Part shown: piece after piece, positions 34,823 to 44,482 of the stretch
How positions within the stretch are numbered: position 1 is the first letter of the stretch
Layout: each line of letters begins with the position of its first letter
From: Gammaproteobacteria bacterium
GTDB taxonomy: Bacteria; Pseudomonadota; Gammaproteobacteria; Pseudomonadales; Azotimanducaceae
Direction: 5' to 3'
Assembly (NCBI GenBank): GCA_028818795.1
Contig: JAPPND010000112.1
Span: forward strand, 62,001 to 126,000
DNA: 64,000 nt
Made by a program: the position numbers and the translations under genes
Notes under the pieces: model-generated
What the model was told of the DNA's origin: nothing
The model's database searches: none
What the model saw: only the letters and a program-made list of their open reading frames with translations

Positions 34823-37147
34823 ATGAAGCCGCCGTTGGACGGCATCCGCGTCATCGACGTCACCACGCGCTGGGGCGAACTGGCCGGAAAAGTGCTTGCC
34901 GAACTCGGGGCCGAGGTCATCAAGGTCGAGCCGCCGGAGGGATGCGAGTCGCGCCGCCTGGGCCCGTTCGATGGCGACGAGTCACTCTACTGGGCGTGCG
35001 TGGGGGCGGGCAAGAAGAGCGTCGTTGCCGATGATCCAACGCCGTTTCTCGCCGATGCGGACGTGTTCATCGAATCCGGGCGTTGCCGAGACCTCTGCGG
35101 GGATTTCCCCGCGCTCATCCACGTGTCCGTCACCCCCTTCGGCACCACGGGACCGCTTGCCGACGCGCCCGCCGCGGAAGTGACCGTCGAGGCGGCGGGC
35201 GGGCTGGTGGGGCTGCAGGGCGATGCGGACCGACCGCCCGTACCGATGGGCGCGATGCCGCAGGCCGCTTTCCACGCCGGCGTACAAGCCGCCGCCGACA
35301 TCGTCGTTGCCCTCTACGAGCGTGAGCGATCCGGGCTCGGGCAACACTTGGATGTCTCGGCCCAGGCGTGCGTGGTCTGGACCTTGATGAACGCCACCGG
35401 CTATCCGCCGAACACCGGCCGCAATCCGCCGGGTACCAGCGAGTTCCGCGGCCAGCCGCTGCCGTCGGTGGCCCGGCAGCGACTCCGCCTACCCGGCACG
35501 ATCGAATGCCGCGATGGCCTGATTCAGGTTCGCTTCCAGATGCGCCATATCGGTGAACGCACCTTCGACAGGTTGCTTCGCTGGGTGGAGGCATCCGACA
35601 TGGATGTACCCAAAAACGTGCGCGGTATGGATCTCAGGTCGTGGCTCTCCGTGCTCCGTGCCGGCGAACTGGATCTCGAAGCCGCCCAGACGGCGGCAGA
35701 CCTGATCGAAGCGTTGCTTGCTACCAAGACCCTGCAGGAGATCCAGCTCTACTCGGCGCAGCACGGTCTGACCCTGGCCGCAATCCACAAGATTCCCGAT
35801 CTCCTGCGCGATCCTCAACTCGCGGATCGAGAGTTCTGGCTAACGGCGGACGGTCGCAAAGCGACGCACGGCGCCGTACGGCGAATCCATGCCGGTCCCT
35901 TCGCCCGGCTGACCCGAACGCCACTGTCGCTGAACCGTAGGGCACCTGCGTTGGGTTCCTCGCGACCGCCATCCAGGCGTCCGCCGAGGGTGGAAACAGA
36001 ATCCGATGAACCGCCGTTTGCCGGACTGAAGGTGGCGGACTTCAGCTGGGTGGGCGTCGGGCCCATGATCGGCAAAGGGCTGGCCGACCACGGTGCCACC
36101 GTGGTCCGCATCGAGTCGGCGAACCGAGTCGACCTGTTGCGCACCGCACCGCCGTTCAAGGACGACGAACCGGGTCAGGATCGTTCGCAGTTCATGGCCA
36201 ACTTCAACACCTCGAAGCTTGGCATGACCATCGATCTCAAGAACCCGGAAGGACCCGAACTCGCCCGCCGGATGGCCGACTGGGCGGATGTGGTGCTCGA
36301 GAGCTATTCGCCGGGGACGATGGCCCGGTTCGGCCTCGATTGGGAGACGATCTCCGCCGACCGGGACGACCTCGTGATGCTGTCCACGTCGATGCGCGGT
36401 CAAACCGGCCGCGAACGGGGATACTCCGGTTTCGGCGGCCAGGGCGCGTGCATCGCGGGCCTCTTCGATCTGGTCGGCTGGCCGGACCGGCGGCCGTCGG
36501 GTCCCTGGGGCGCCTACACGGACTTCATCTCGCCGCGCTTCGGCGTCTGCGCGTTGGTAGCGGCGCTCATGCACCGGCGCCGTACCGGCCTCGGTCAATA
36601 CATCGATCTTGCTCAGATCGAGTGCGGCATCCGGTTCATCGAGCCGTTGATCCTCGACTACGCTGCCACCGGTCGGCTTGCTGAACGTCTGGGCCAGGCC
36701 TCGCCGCGCCTCGACGCGCACGGCGTGTTTCCGTGCGATGGCGAGCAGCGCTACGTCGCCGTGGGCGTCGAAACCGCAGTCGAGCGTCAGGCACTTGCCG
36801 CCGTGCTCGACGGGCGCGAACTGGCCGATTGGTGCTGGGAGCGCGACGCGTTCGATGCTGCGGCCGAACTGCGCCGGGTCGGCGTGCCCGCCTACGTAGT
36901 GATGAGACCAAGCGACCTCTACGAGGATTCCCAGCTTGCCCACAGGGGGTTCTTCGAAACGCTCGACCATCCCGTCATGGGACCGACGCCCTACGATGGC
37001 CCCGCCACGATCTACTCCCGAACCCCGCAGCGACTACGTTCGCCGGCGCCCTGCCTGGGCCAGCACAACGACGACGTATTGCGCGATTGCCTGGGAATGG
37101 GTGCCGACGAGATTGAGCGTTTGCGGGGCCTCGGCGTGCTCCGCTGA
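34823..37147 (+). CDS. Two-domain family III CoA-transferase, gene C
   Basis: Fusion of two CoA-transferase domains, 774 residues. Domain 1 (to about 390) starts LDGIRVIDVTTRWGELAGKVLAELGAEVIKVEPP and has SGLGQHLDVSAQA. Domain 2 (from about 400) starts FAGLKVADFSWVGVGPMIGKGLADHGATVVRIE and has TGLGQYIDLAQIE. Such fusions occur in the family and replace the usual dimer of single-domain subunits. Starts are ambiguous upstream, and ATG 34823 begins the family sequence. It is the last gene of the plus-strand CoA-transferase run. Confidence 0.85.
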   Translation: MKPPLDGIRVIDVTTRWGELAGKVLAELGAEVIKVEPPEGCESRRLGPFDGDESLYWACVGAGKKSVVADDPTPFLADADVFIESGRCRDLCGDFPALIHVSVTPFGTTGPLADAPAAEVTVEAAGGLVGLQGDADRPPVPMGAMPQAAFHAGVQAAADIVVALYERERSGLGQHLDVSAQACVVWTLMNATGYPPNTGRNPPGTSEFRGQPLPSVARQRLRLPGTIECRDGLIQVRFQMRHIGERTFDRLLRWVEASDMDVPKNVRGMDLRSWLSVLRAGELDLEAAQTAADLIEALLATKTLQEIQLYSAQHGLTLAAIHKIPDLLRDPQLADREFWLTADGRKATHGAVRRIHAGPFARLTRTPLSLNRRAPALGSSRPPSRRPPRVETESDEPPFAGLKVADFSWVGVGPMIGKGLADHGATVVRIESANRVDLLRTAPPFKDDEPGQDRSQFMANFNTSKLGMTIDLKNPEGPELARRMADWADVVLESYSPGTMARFGLDWETISADRDDLVMLSTSMRGQTGRERGYSGFGGQGACIAGLFDLVGWPDRRPSGPWGAYTDFISPRFGVCALVAALMHRRRTGLGQYIDLAQIECGIRFIEPLILDYAATGRLAERLGQASPRLDAHGVFPCDGEQRYVAVGVETAVERQALAAVLDGRELADWCWERDAFDAAAELRRVGVPAYVVMRPSDLYEDSQLAHRGFFETLDHPVMGPTPYDGPATIYSRTPQRLRSPAPCLGQHNDDVLRDCLGMGADEIERLRGLGVLR

Positions 37148-37158
37148 CCGTCGGAGCG

Positions 37159-37977
37159 CTATGTCGCGGTGGGATTGCCGGGGTCGGTGATCCACTCGCT
37201 CCACGAACCGGGATACAGCGCGGGTTCCGGCATACCGGCGTGGACCATGGCGAGCACGTTGTGGGTCGCGGTCACGCCGGAGCCGCAGTAGCAGACCACC
37301 GACTTGCCGCCGCCGTCGCCAAGCAGGGCATTGAAACGGCGCCGCAGCGCCACCGGTTCGAGGAACCGGCCGTCCTCGCCGAGATTGCCCTGGAATGGCG
37401 CACTCAGCGCCCCGGCGATATGGCCCGCGACCGGATCGATGGTTTCGTTCTCGCCGCGGAACCGGTCGCTGGCCCGGGCATCGAGCAGCATCCTGGTACC
37501 GGCCTCGACATGCTCGCGAACCTGACGCATCGACATTGGGGGAGGGACAGGAGGCGCGCTCGTAGAGTCGCTTGACGTGTGCGTCCCTTCGCGCTCGAGC
37601 CAGGCTTGGTAGCCGCCGTCGAGTACCGCGACAGCCCGGTGCCCGGCCCAGCGGACCATCCACCACAGTCGTGCCGCGAACATGCCGCCCATATCGTCGT
37701 AGGCGACAACCTGCGTCTCGTCGGTCACGCCGTGTGCGGTCAACAGGGCCTCGAACGTCGCTCGTCCCGGTAGGGGATGGCGCCCGGACCTGCCCGGTTC
37801 GACGTGCCCGGACAGATCGATGTTCAAGTGCAGGTACGCGGCCCCCGGGATATGGCCCTCCAGGTATCGGCGGCCACCGGAATCCGCATCCGCGAGGTCG
37901 AACCGGCAATCGAACACGCGGACTTCGGGCGGAGAGAGTGCCGCGACGTCTTCGGCGCCGATCAGCGTGGTGAAGAT
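37159..37977 (-). CDS. sseA: 3-mercaptopyruvate sulfurtransferase (rhodanese type)
   Basis: Two-domain rhodanese protein of about 272 residues. The N-terminal domain has DCRFDLADADSG and the C-terminal active-site loop reads CGSGVTA with Cys231, the form seen in mercaptopyruvate sulfurtransferases as opposed to thiosulfate-specific CRKGVTA. It would transfer sulfur from mercaptopyruvate to cyanide or thiols. No ATG, GTG or TTG lies in frame close to the expected N-terminus. An ATC at 37977, five bases after GGGAGAGG, is the best placed start. It lies 20 bases downstream of gene D, in the same operon. Confidence 0.75.
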   Translation of the reverse strand: MFTTLIGAEDVAALSPPEVRVFDCRFDLADADSGGRRYLEGHIPGAAYLHLNIDLSGHVEPGRSGRHPLPGRATFEALLTAHGVTDETQVVAYDDMGGMFAARLWWMVRWAGHRAVAVLDGGYQAWLEREGTHTSSDSTSAPPVPPPMSMRQVREHVEAGTRMLLDARASDRFRGENETIDPVAGHIAGALSAPFQGNLGEDGRFLEPVALRRRFNALLGDGGGKSVVCYCGSGVTATHNVLAMVHAGMPEPALYPGSWSEWITDPGNPTAT

Positions 37978-37997
37978 ACGCCTCTCCCGATTTTCGC

Positions 37998-40259
37998 TTA
38001 GGAACCTAACACGGTGCCGACCACGTCGTCCCGGTACAACGCGTCGATTTCGGAGACGTCGAGGCCGATCTCTACGAGCACTTCGCTGGTGTGCTCGCCC
38101 AGGCGTGGCGGTGGCCGTTCGGCGGCCAGTTCGGCGTGGGCGAACGTCCAAGGGAACCCGCCGTATCGAAGCGGTCCCAAGTCGGGGTGGTGCAGTTGTG
38201 GAAACCACTCACGGGCGGCGAACTCGGGGTAGTCAAGTATCTCCAGCACGTCGAGCACGGGCGCGGCGGGGACACCTGCCTCGACCGCCTCGGCGAGGGC
38301 CGTGGCGCGGGACCGGCATCGGGACCAGGCTGCGATTCGAGTGTCGATTTCGTTCTCGGCGGCACGGCGTGCCGATCGGGATGGCAGCGTGTCCGCAGCC
38401 ATGCCGATCAACCGGGCGAGCCTGCGCCAGTCGTCGTCGCCGCGACATGCCAGCGCGATCCATTGGTCGACGCCTTCGACCGGGTAGACACCGTGGGGCA
38501 CCATCGCCGGGTGCCGGTTTCCCCAACGCGTGTTGCTTCCGGTGAAGCCTGCCCGCATGACTTCCTCGCCGATGAACGGAACAGCCGAGGCGATCATGGA
38601 TCCGACCGCCTCCTGGCCCTCGCCGGTGACGTCCCGGTGCACCAGGGCGAGCAGCGTACACGCGGCCATCTTGAGTCCGGTGATGGCGTCCATCTGGTAG
38701 AACCCCAACACCATGGGATCGCCGTCGGCGTAGCCGAACAAGGCATCCCATCCGGCCATGGCCTCGATGGTCGCGCCGTTGGCCTTGTAGTCGGCATAGG
38801 GGCCCGAGTCGCCGTACCCGGACCAGCTAACGGTGATGATGTCGCTTTTGACCGACGCGAGTGCGGCGTGGTCGAGATCGAACTTCCGCATCACCCGGGG
38901 TGTGAAGTTGCTGGTCACGACATCGGCGGTGCGGATCAGTTCCCGGACGACGTCCCGGCCCCGCTCGTCGTTCAGATCGACGGCGATGCCGCGCTTGTTG
39001 CGATTGGTGCTTGCGAAGTTGGCGCTGGTATTGAACGGGTGCGCGTTTGGATTACGGAGCCGGTTCGCCGGCCGCGAATTCCGCCAGATGTCTGGCCGTC
39101 GATGGCTTTCGACCTTGACCACGTCCGCACCGAGGTCGGCCAGCATCATGGTGGCGAACGGTCCGATCCACGCCTGGGTGAAATCGATGATCCGCACGCC
39201 CTCGAGGGGACGGCGGCGGCTTCGATGACGCCCCGACATGATGTCCGCAGCCTGCCATCCGTCCCCGGAATTCCGCATTGATTCGAGCGGCGGGGGGTCG
39301 ATGCGGCTCATGGCGGCCGGCATGCCGGGGTAGGCGGTCGCCCCATGCTCCGGGTCGTCGAGTGTCCGAAAGTACCCGGTAGCGCGCATGTGTTCGTTTC
39401 TGATCAGCGCGCGCGGCTCTTGGAACAGCCCGATCCGTGGCGCACCGAGGTCGATCATCGCCTTGAAGAACGCCTCCGCGCTCCTGCCCTCGCTGTTCGA
39501 CCGCAGAAACTCGCCCAACGCCGCGGGGTCATCACGGCGCCCTGCGGGCGTGTCGAGGGCGGCCGGTACCGCGGCGCGGTCGATGCCCAGAACGCCCAAG
39601 GCCATCGTGAACGTCGACTCGTCGGCGAGGTTCACCGACACCTTGCCGTCGCCTACCGGGAACAGCCGAACGCCGGTGGCGGGTCCGCCGTGGCGTCCCT
39701 CCGCGCGGCCGGCCAACTGGCTACGGAGGAATGGCGTCATCGAAGCGAGCACATCCAGTCCGCTGGTGACCACCCGCTCGACTTCCCCTGTCGCGAGCCG
39801 TTTGTGTACCGCCGCCAGCGTCGCGCCGAACGCGCTCGCACCGACGAGGTAGGGCACCAGGTTGGCTGGCGCCCGCAAGGGTTCCCGATCGGGGCTGCCG
39901 TTTAGGCTGAGGTAGCCCGATGCGGCCTCCAGCAAGAGGGGTACGGACGGCGTCCCGTCGAGAACGCCGTTCTCGGCGTAGGGCACGATACGCGATACGA
40001 TGGCATCGTCGTGCTCGATGCCGAGACCGTCTAGCGCCGCCGTGGATTGCGCGGTGAGCAAGATATCTGAACCGTCGGCTTCGGCGGCATCCATGATCAG
40101 GCGCTTGTTGGCAGAGAGATAGCGTTCCGTCAGGTCATCGTTGTGGGTTTCACCCGGGATTCGGAACACGGCCACGTCGGCCCCCCACAGCGCGAACTGA
40201 AGGCCGCAATAGGCGACGGACGGGTCGGCGCCCACCTGGAGAACGCGGAGGGGGATCAC
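37998..40259 (-). CDS. Two-domain family III CoA-transferase, gene D, degenerate motifs
   Basis: Fusion of two CoA-transferase-like domains, 753 residues. Domain 2 is canonical at the start (LEGVRIIDFTQAWIGPFATMMLADLGADVVKVE, NRNKRGIAVDL). At the GxGQxxDxS site it reads TGEGQEAVGSM, and domain 1 reads GEVERVVTSG, so neither keeps the usual D. Domain 1 is otherwise weakly conserved. The protein may be catalytically weak or act as an accessory. GTG 40259 is the likely start; the frame extends a further 75 bases into the divergent gene's leader. Confidence 0.75.
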   Translation of the reverse strand: MIPLRVLQVGADPSVAYCGLQFALWGADVAVFRIPGETHNDDLTERYLSANKRLIMDAAEADGSDILLTAQSTAALDGLGIEHDDAIVSRIVPYAENGVLDGTPSVPLLLEAASGYLSLNGSPDREPLRAPANLVPYLVGASAFGATLAAVHKRLATGEVERVVTSGLDVLASMTPFLRSQLAGRAEGRHGGPATGVRLFPVGDGKVSVNLADESTFTMALGVLGIDRAAVPAALDTPAGRRDDPAALGEFLRSNSEGRSAEAFFKAMIDLGAPRIGLFQEPRALIRNEHMRATGYFRTLDDPEHGATAYPGMPAAMSRIDPPPLESMRNSGDGWQAADIMSGRHRSRRRPLEGVRIIDFTQAWIGPFATMMLADLGADVVKVESHRRPDIWRNSRPANRLRNPNAHPFNTSANFASTNRNKRGIAVDLNDERGRDVVRELIRTADVVTSNFTPRVMRKFDLDHAALASVKSDIITVSWSGYGDSGPYADYKANGATIEAMAGWDALFGYADGDPMVLGFYQMDAITGLKMAACTLLALVHRDVTGEGQEAVGSMIASAVPFIGEEVMRAGFTGSNTRWGNRHPAMVPHGVYPVEGVDQWIALACRGDDDWRRLARLIGMAADTLPSRSARRAAENEIDTRIAAWSRCRSRATALAEAVEAGVPAAPVLDVLEILDYPEFAAREWFPQLHHPDLGPLRYGGFPWTFAHAELAAERPPPRLGEHTSEVLVEIGLDVSEIDALYRDDVVGTVLGS

Positions 40260-40324
40260 CGCAAACGGCGTCGGGGTTGTCGAATCATCGTTGCGGAAAG
40301 TACTCTTTGAGAGTCCTCGACGAC

Positions 40325-40330
40325 AAGGAG
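40325..40330 (+). promoter_or_regulatory. Ribosome-binding site of CmcJ-like gene
   Basis: AAGGAG nine bases before TTG 40340. It supports this unusual start; upstream in-frame codons lack such a signal. Confidence 0.6.
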
Positions 40331-40339
40331 ACAACGTCG

Positions 40340-41260
40340 TTGCAGTTTGTCGACGCCACGGGCAGCTTCGCCAACGACCGCTACCGGGGGGTGCGCATGC
40401 CGCCTCCCGAATGGGTGCGGGACGCCGACGAACGCAACAGCATGTACCAGCGCAAGCCCATCCGGGTGTACAACGCGCGGTTGCTGGTACCGCCGCCGTC
40501 GTTGGACAAGAACGGGTTCACGCTCGCGGATGCCGAAACCGCGGTCGCCGACCTCCACGATCAGGACGCGGTGGCAACACGGTTCTACGACGAATGCTCG
40601 CAACTGGTGTGCCGGCTGACCGGCTGCACCGGAACCCGGGTGATTCAGCACCAGTACCGCAACGGCTACGGCGGTTTGCCGGCCGGGCACCCGCGCGGTC
40701 ACCGGCCCACCGCCAACGGCAGCCAGGGCAGCTACGGCGGCACCCACGCGGACATCAGCCCCTACGCCGAGAACCGCTGGGACGATTTCGTCGATGGACA
40801 GCACTGCGCCATGTTCAACGTCTGGCGCAGTACCGATCTCGACCGGGACATCGAGGTCATGCCGCTGTCGGTGTGCGACATGCAGACCGTAGCGTCCGAC
40901 GACATGGTTGCTGCCGACGCCTGGGCCCAGACCGACCCGCCCCGAAAGCTGGTCAGCTACCGCTTGGCGTACAACCCGGCCCAGCGTTGGTACTACTTCC
41001 CGCGCATGACGCCCAACGAGACGCTGGTCTTCAAGCAATACGACACCCGCCAGGAGGTGCCGAACCTCCGCACCACCTATCACGGTGCCATCGCCGATCC
41101 GACCACCCCGGACGACGCCCCCTTGCGCGAGACCATCGAGGTCCGCGTGCTGGCGTTGTTCGACGAAGACACCGACCGGGAGGCGAGACGGGCGAGGTTC
41201 CAGGCGCAGGTGCCGAACGCGCTTCCGAACGGCGTGATCTCGAACTGGGCTTCACGTTAG
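40340..41260 (+). CDS. CmcJ/NvfI-like oxidoreductase
   Basis: Protein of 306 residues similar to the CmcJ/NvfI family, which includes the cephamycin 7-alpha-methoxylation partner and fungal tailoring dioxygenases. It has the family stretch LVFKQYDTR ... TYHGAIADP ... LRETIEVRVLALFD near the C-terminus, and NVWRSTD in the middle. The reaction is unknown. TTG 40340 with a strong Shine-Dalgarno is chosen. Divergent from the gene D CoA-transferase. Confidence 0.75.
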   Translation: MQFVDATGSFANDRYRGVRMPPPEWVRDADERNSMYQRKPIRVYNARLLVPPPSLDKNGFTLADAETAVADLHDQDAVATRFYDECSQLVCRLTGCTGTRVIQHQYRNGYGGLPAGHPRGHRPTANGSQGSYGGTHADISPYAENRWDDFVDGQHCAMFNVWRSTDLDRDIEVMPLSVCDMQTVASDDMVAADAWAQTDPPRKLVSYRLAYNPAQRWYYFPRMTPNETLVFKQYDTRQEVPNLRTTYHGAIADPTTPDDAPLRETIEVRVLALFDEDTDREARRARFQAQVPNALPNGVISNWASR

Positions 41261-41448
41261 CGCGCACCCTCGCGACGAGAACCTTGGGTGGTCCTGACGC
41301 TTTGTGTCCTCAGCGCACTGGAAGTGCTGGCGGGTGCCTTATTCCACACTGTCAAGCGGAGGCCAACCGCTGGGCGGACGTGGATGCCGGGCCTTCGTCC
41401 GATTGGCCACGTCGCTTCGGCGCATCTCCTGGACGGCGTAGCGACGTG

Positions 41449-42066
41449 CTAGGAGAGTTCGCCTAGCCCGGACGAGCGCCAAGCCGTCGCGTCGGCAACG
41501 CCGTGCTCAACTGCGGGAGAAGGGGGTCCTGCGGGGCGTGGCGTGAAGAGGCTGTAGCCGATGAGTCCGATGACCAGCGTGAAACCCAACGCCATGGTCC
41601 CGAACAGAACGTTGAATCTGGTCGAGGTTTCCCTGTGCTGCGATTCCAGCCTGACGTCGATGGCGTCGAATCGAGGTTCCAAGGCCAGGAACTTCGCCTC
41701 GAACTTCTGGTCCATGGCCTCGAACTTCCTGTCCACGGCGTCGAACCTTGCCTCGAACTTCTGGTCCATGGCCTCGAATTTGGTCTCGAACTTCTGGTCC
41801 ATGGCCTCGAACCTGGACTCGAACTTCTGGTCCATGGCCTCGAACTTGGCGTCCAGGGTCTCGATGGTCGCGTTTATTGCGTGGACGGCGTCGTCGAGGT
41901 CCCGTTTCGTTGCCTGGACGGCATCGTCCAAGTCTCGCTTGACGACCATCCGCTCGCCCATTTCCTCGCCTAGAGCGCGGGCTAGACCTTCGGCTTGGGG
42001 CGGCGGGAACCCGGCGTTCTTCAGGCGGTCAGCGAATTTCAGCGTGTCGATCACGGCAGGGTTCAT
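41449..42066 (-). CDS. DUF1640/CCDC90-like coiled-coil membrane protein
   Basis: Protein of 205 residues. The start (MNPAVIDTLKFADRLKNAGFPPPQAEGLARAL) resembles bacterial DUF1640 proteins related to the mitochondrial CCDC90/MCUR1 family. A coiled coil follows, built of KFEAMDQ-type 11-residue repeats (about 75-125), then a single C-terminal membrane helix (TMALGFTLVIGLIGYSLF). Such proteins are thought to form membrane-anchored oligomers; a function cannot be assigned. The frame is open upstream to 42315, but ATG 42066 begins the family sequence. Confidence 0.75.
   Translation of the reverse strand: MNPAVIDTLKFADRLKNAGFPPPQAEGLARALGEEMGERMVVKRDLDDAVQATKRDLDDAVHAINATIETLDAKFEAMDQKFESRFEAMDQKFETKFEAMDQKFEARFDAVDRKFEAMDQKFEAKFLALEPRFDAIDVRLESQHRETSTRFNVLFGTMALGFTLVIGLIGYSLFTPRPAGPPSPAVEHGVADATAWRSSGLGELS
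41701..41841 (-). repeat. 33-bp coding tandem repeat
   Basis: A 21-base unit occurs unchanged at 41701, 41755, 41788 and 41821. The last three copies have a period of 33 bases, which is 11 codons. It encodes the hendecad coiled coil of the DUF1640-like protein. Confidence 0.85.
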
Positions 42067-42369
42067 CGTGGTTTCCCGCTTCGGTGGATTGTAGCAGGTG
42101 GATGGTGCCCCCTTCCCTCGAGGGGTGCTGTGCGACATTGCCCCGGACCGTTGTGCGAATTGGCTGAAAGTGGTCCACATTGAACCCGCCGCCGTCACCG
42201 CCGGACAGCTGTCGCCATGCTGGCGCGACGTTCGAGTGCCGGGGACGTGCTGCCCACGGATTACCGAACGTGGCGGTGGTCCTGTGGCAAGACGATCTCG
42301 GCGGTAGATGTCCAACTACGTCGAGGTCGGTGGTTGCGGGCAGCACGGTATACCGTAGACGCTATCCAG
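42067..42369. other. Gene-free stretch
   Basis: About 300 bases between the DUF1640-like gene and the end of the next minus-strand oxidoreductase. I see no convincing gene, hairpin or repeat. It presumably holds the promoter of the DUF1640-like gene. Confidence 0.4.
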
Positions 42370-43419
42370 TCAGGCGACTGACCGCCCTCGTGCGCGCCTC
42401 GCCCGCTGGATACGGGTCAGGAGATCCATCGCGTGCAGCGACTCCGCCTTGCCGTACTGCGGGCATTCGCGCAGGTTCGCGGCGAGACAACGGTGCACCG
42501 CTTCGGCTTGGTAAAGGAATCCGTGCTGGTTCGGAAAAGCCCGTGCCATGGCCACGTTGCCCGGTAGCGGGTAGTCGAAGCGTTCTTCCGGCGAGGCCGC
42601 GTTGCGGGTCCGGTAGCGCGACGGTACGCCGCCCCGGGGCGGTACGCGGATCGTCACGTTCGTGGGGCAGTGTCCGGGTTGCCCGAGCATGATCCGGCCC
42701 TTCGTGCCGGCGATCTCCGTGACTTCGCCGAGTTCGCAGTTGAACGGCGGGAACGTCAACACGGCACAGCCGCGGTCGCCGTATTCGATGATGGCGCCGC
42801 CGCCGCGCCGTAGCCCGGCCGCCGTCACATTGGTGACTTCCGCGTCGGCACCGAACGCCAGCGGTGCGGCCTGGATCGTGTAGATCGGATCGAAGAAGTC
42901 GGACTGCACGAGGGAGACGTCGCCGATCAAGCCGGTCTCGATGGCGAATCGGGCGTGTTCCACGGCGGGGAAGAACCGTGTCCACATGGCGTCCTGGAGC
43001 ATGACGCCCCTGGCCTCGGCGGCGGCGTACATCTCCCGGGCGTCGTCGACGTTCTCGGCCAGCGGCTTTTCGCAGAGCACGTGCTTGCCGGCCTCGATGG
43101 CGAGGAGGCTGTGTTCCTTGTGCAGACGCGTGATGGTGCCCACGTAGACGATGTCCACGTCGTTGGCCGCCGCCATCTCGGTGTAGCTGTCGTAGGCGTT
43201 GGGAATGTCCAAGGCGTTGGCGAAGGCCTGGGCGCGAGACATTTCCCGTGCCGCGACTGCGGTTACGGACGCGCCTTTGCACGCACGCAGGCTCTCGACC
43301 CATTGTGCGGATATGGAACCCGCGCCGAGAATGCCCCAGCGCAATGGATGGGCGACGGCCTCCGCGTCGGTGACACCGCGCCGAACGTCGAGCGGTGTGG
43401 AAGGGGGTAGGTTGTTCAT
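42370..43419 (-). CDS. Gfo/Idh/MocA oxidoreductase (dihydrodiol dehydrogenase type)
   Basis: Oxidoreductase of 349 residues. The Rossmann motif is GILGAGSISAQW near residue 30, the EKPL motif follows at about 115-118, and the active-site region reads DAMWTRFFPAVEHAR. This DAMWTRFFPA form is typical of the subgroup with dimeric dihydrodiol dehydrogenase and glucose-fructose oxidoreductase-like enzymes. A related but longer paralogue lies at 53-54 kb. It starts 22 bases after the SMP-30 gene and probably forms an operon with it. Confidence 0.9.
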   Translation of the reverse strand: MNNLPPSTPLDVRRGVTDAEAVAHPLRWGILGAGSISAQWVESLRACKGASVTAVAAREMSRAQAFANALDIPNAYDSYTEMAAANDVDIVYVGTITRLHKEHSLLAIEAGKHVLCEKPLAENVDDAREMYAAAEARGVMLQDAMWTRFFPAVEHARFAIETGLIGDVSLVQSDFFDPIYTIQAAPLAFGADAEVTNVTAAGLRRGGGAIIEYGDRGCAVLTFPPFNCELGEVTEIAGTKGRIMLGQPGHCPTNVTIRVPPRGGVPSRYRTRNAASPEERFDYPLPGNVAMARAFPNQHGFLYQAEAVHRCLAANLRECPQYGKAESLHAMDLLTRIQRARRARGRSVA

Positions 43420-43441
43420 GCGGTTTCTTCGGTTGTTCGGG

Positions 43442-44401
43442 CTAGACGTAAGGAACGCCCTGGGTTTCGACGTAGAGCGAATACAGCGACTGCGAGCCAG
43501 TCATGAATAGCCGATTGCGCTTCACGCCGCCGAAGCAGACGTTGGAGACCGTCTCCGGCAGATGGATTTCGCCGATCTTGTCGCCATCCGGCGCGAACAC
43601 ATGGACGCCGTCGACGCCTTCGCCGCCCCAGCCCGCAGCCGACCAGACGTTGCCGTCGATGTCGACGCGAATGCCGTCCGAACTGCAGTTCCCCATGTCG
43701 CAGAAGATGCGCCCGTTGGCAAGTGTCCTGCCGTCGACGACGTCGAAGGCGCTGATCGTGCGCGGATGGCCCGGCTTGTGCGACGCGCCGGTGTCCACGA
43801 TGTAGAGGATCGAGTAGTCCGGCGAAAAGGCGAGGCCGTTCGGCTTGACGAGGGTCTCGTCGACCACCGTGGGTTCAAGCTTGTCGGGGTCCAGCCGATA
43901 GGTCCGTTCCGGCAGCTCGAACGGCGCCTTGTGGCCTTCGTAGTTGACGTGGATGCCGTAGCCCGGGTCGGTGAACCAGATGCCCCCATCGGCGTGGACG
44001 ACGACGTCGTTGGGTGCGTTCAGGCGCTTGCCGTCGAGACTGTCCATCAACACGGTGACGGTGCCGTCGTGCTCGGTGCGGGTGACCCGCCTTGCGCCGT
44101 GCTCGCAGGTCACGAGACGTCCCTGGCGGTCCCGGGTGTTGCCGTTGGCGTTGTCGGCGGGCTGGCGAAAGGTGGTCACCGAGCCGGTGATCTCGTCCCA
44201 GCGCAGGATGCGGTCGTTGGGGATGTCGCTCCACAACAGGTAGCGTCCGTCGCCGAACCAGACCGGGCCCTCCGCCCACCTGCAGCCGACATACAGCCTT
44301 TCCACGGCGGCACTGCCCAATACGTACTGCCGGAAACGTCGGTCCAGCACCTTGACGGCGGAATCGGGATAGCGAACGGGCTCGTTCCAGTCGCGGCTCA
44401 T
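43442..44401 (-). CDS. SMP-30/gluconolactonase family protein
   Basis: Six-bladed propeller lactonase of 319 residues. The metal-site features RWAEGPVWF, LNAPNDVVV, KPNGLAFSPD and GIRVDIDGNVW are present in order. Family members hydrolyse sugar lactones such as gluconolactone. With the downstream dehydrogenase it could form a sugar-oxidation step pair (dehydrogenase makes a lactone, lactonase opens it). Divergent from pyrF by 81 bases. Confidence 0.9.
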   Translation of the reverse strand: MSRDWNEPVRYPDSAVKVLDRRFRQYVLGSAAVERLYVGCRWAEGPVWFGDGRYLLWSDIPNDRILRWDEITGSVTTFRQPADNANGNTRDRQGRLVTCEHGARRVTRTEHDGTVTVLMDSLDGKRLNAPNDVVVHADGGIWFTDPGYGIHVNYEGHKAPFELPERTYRLDPDKLEPTVVDETLVKPNGLAFSPDYSILYIVDTGASHKPGHPRTISAFDVVDGRTLANGRIFCDMGNCSSDGIRVDIDGNVWSAAGWGGEGVDGVHVFAPDGDKIGEIHLPETVSNVCFGGVKRNRLFMTGSQSLYSLYVETQGVPYV

Positions 44402-44482
44402 GGGTATTCCAGAAGGCCAAACGAGCCAGTGTAAACGATGGTCTGACGGCAGGTGTAACCGGGACCGGCTTACAATGCACGC

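Noticed and set aside
40291..41466. 391-codon plus-strand frame overlapping the CmcJ-like gene
   Set aside because: Low-complexity R/G/P-rich shadow of the real frame.
41701..41841. CRISPR-like direct repeats
   Set aside because: The 33-base period is a multiple of three, there are no unique spacers, and the units encode a coiled coil.
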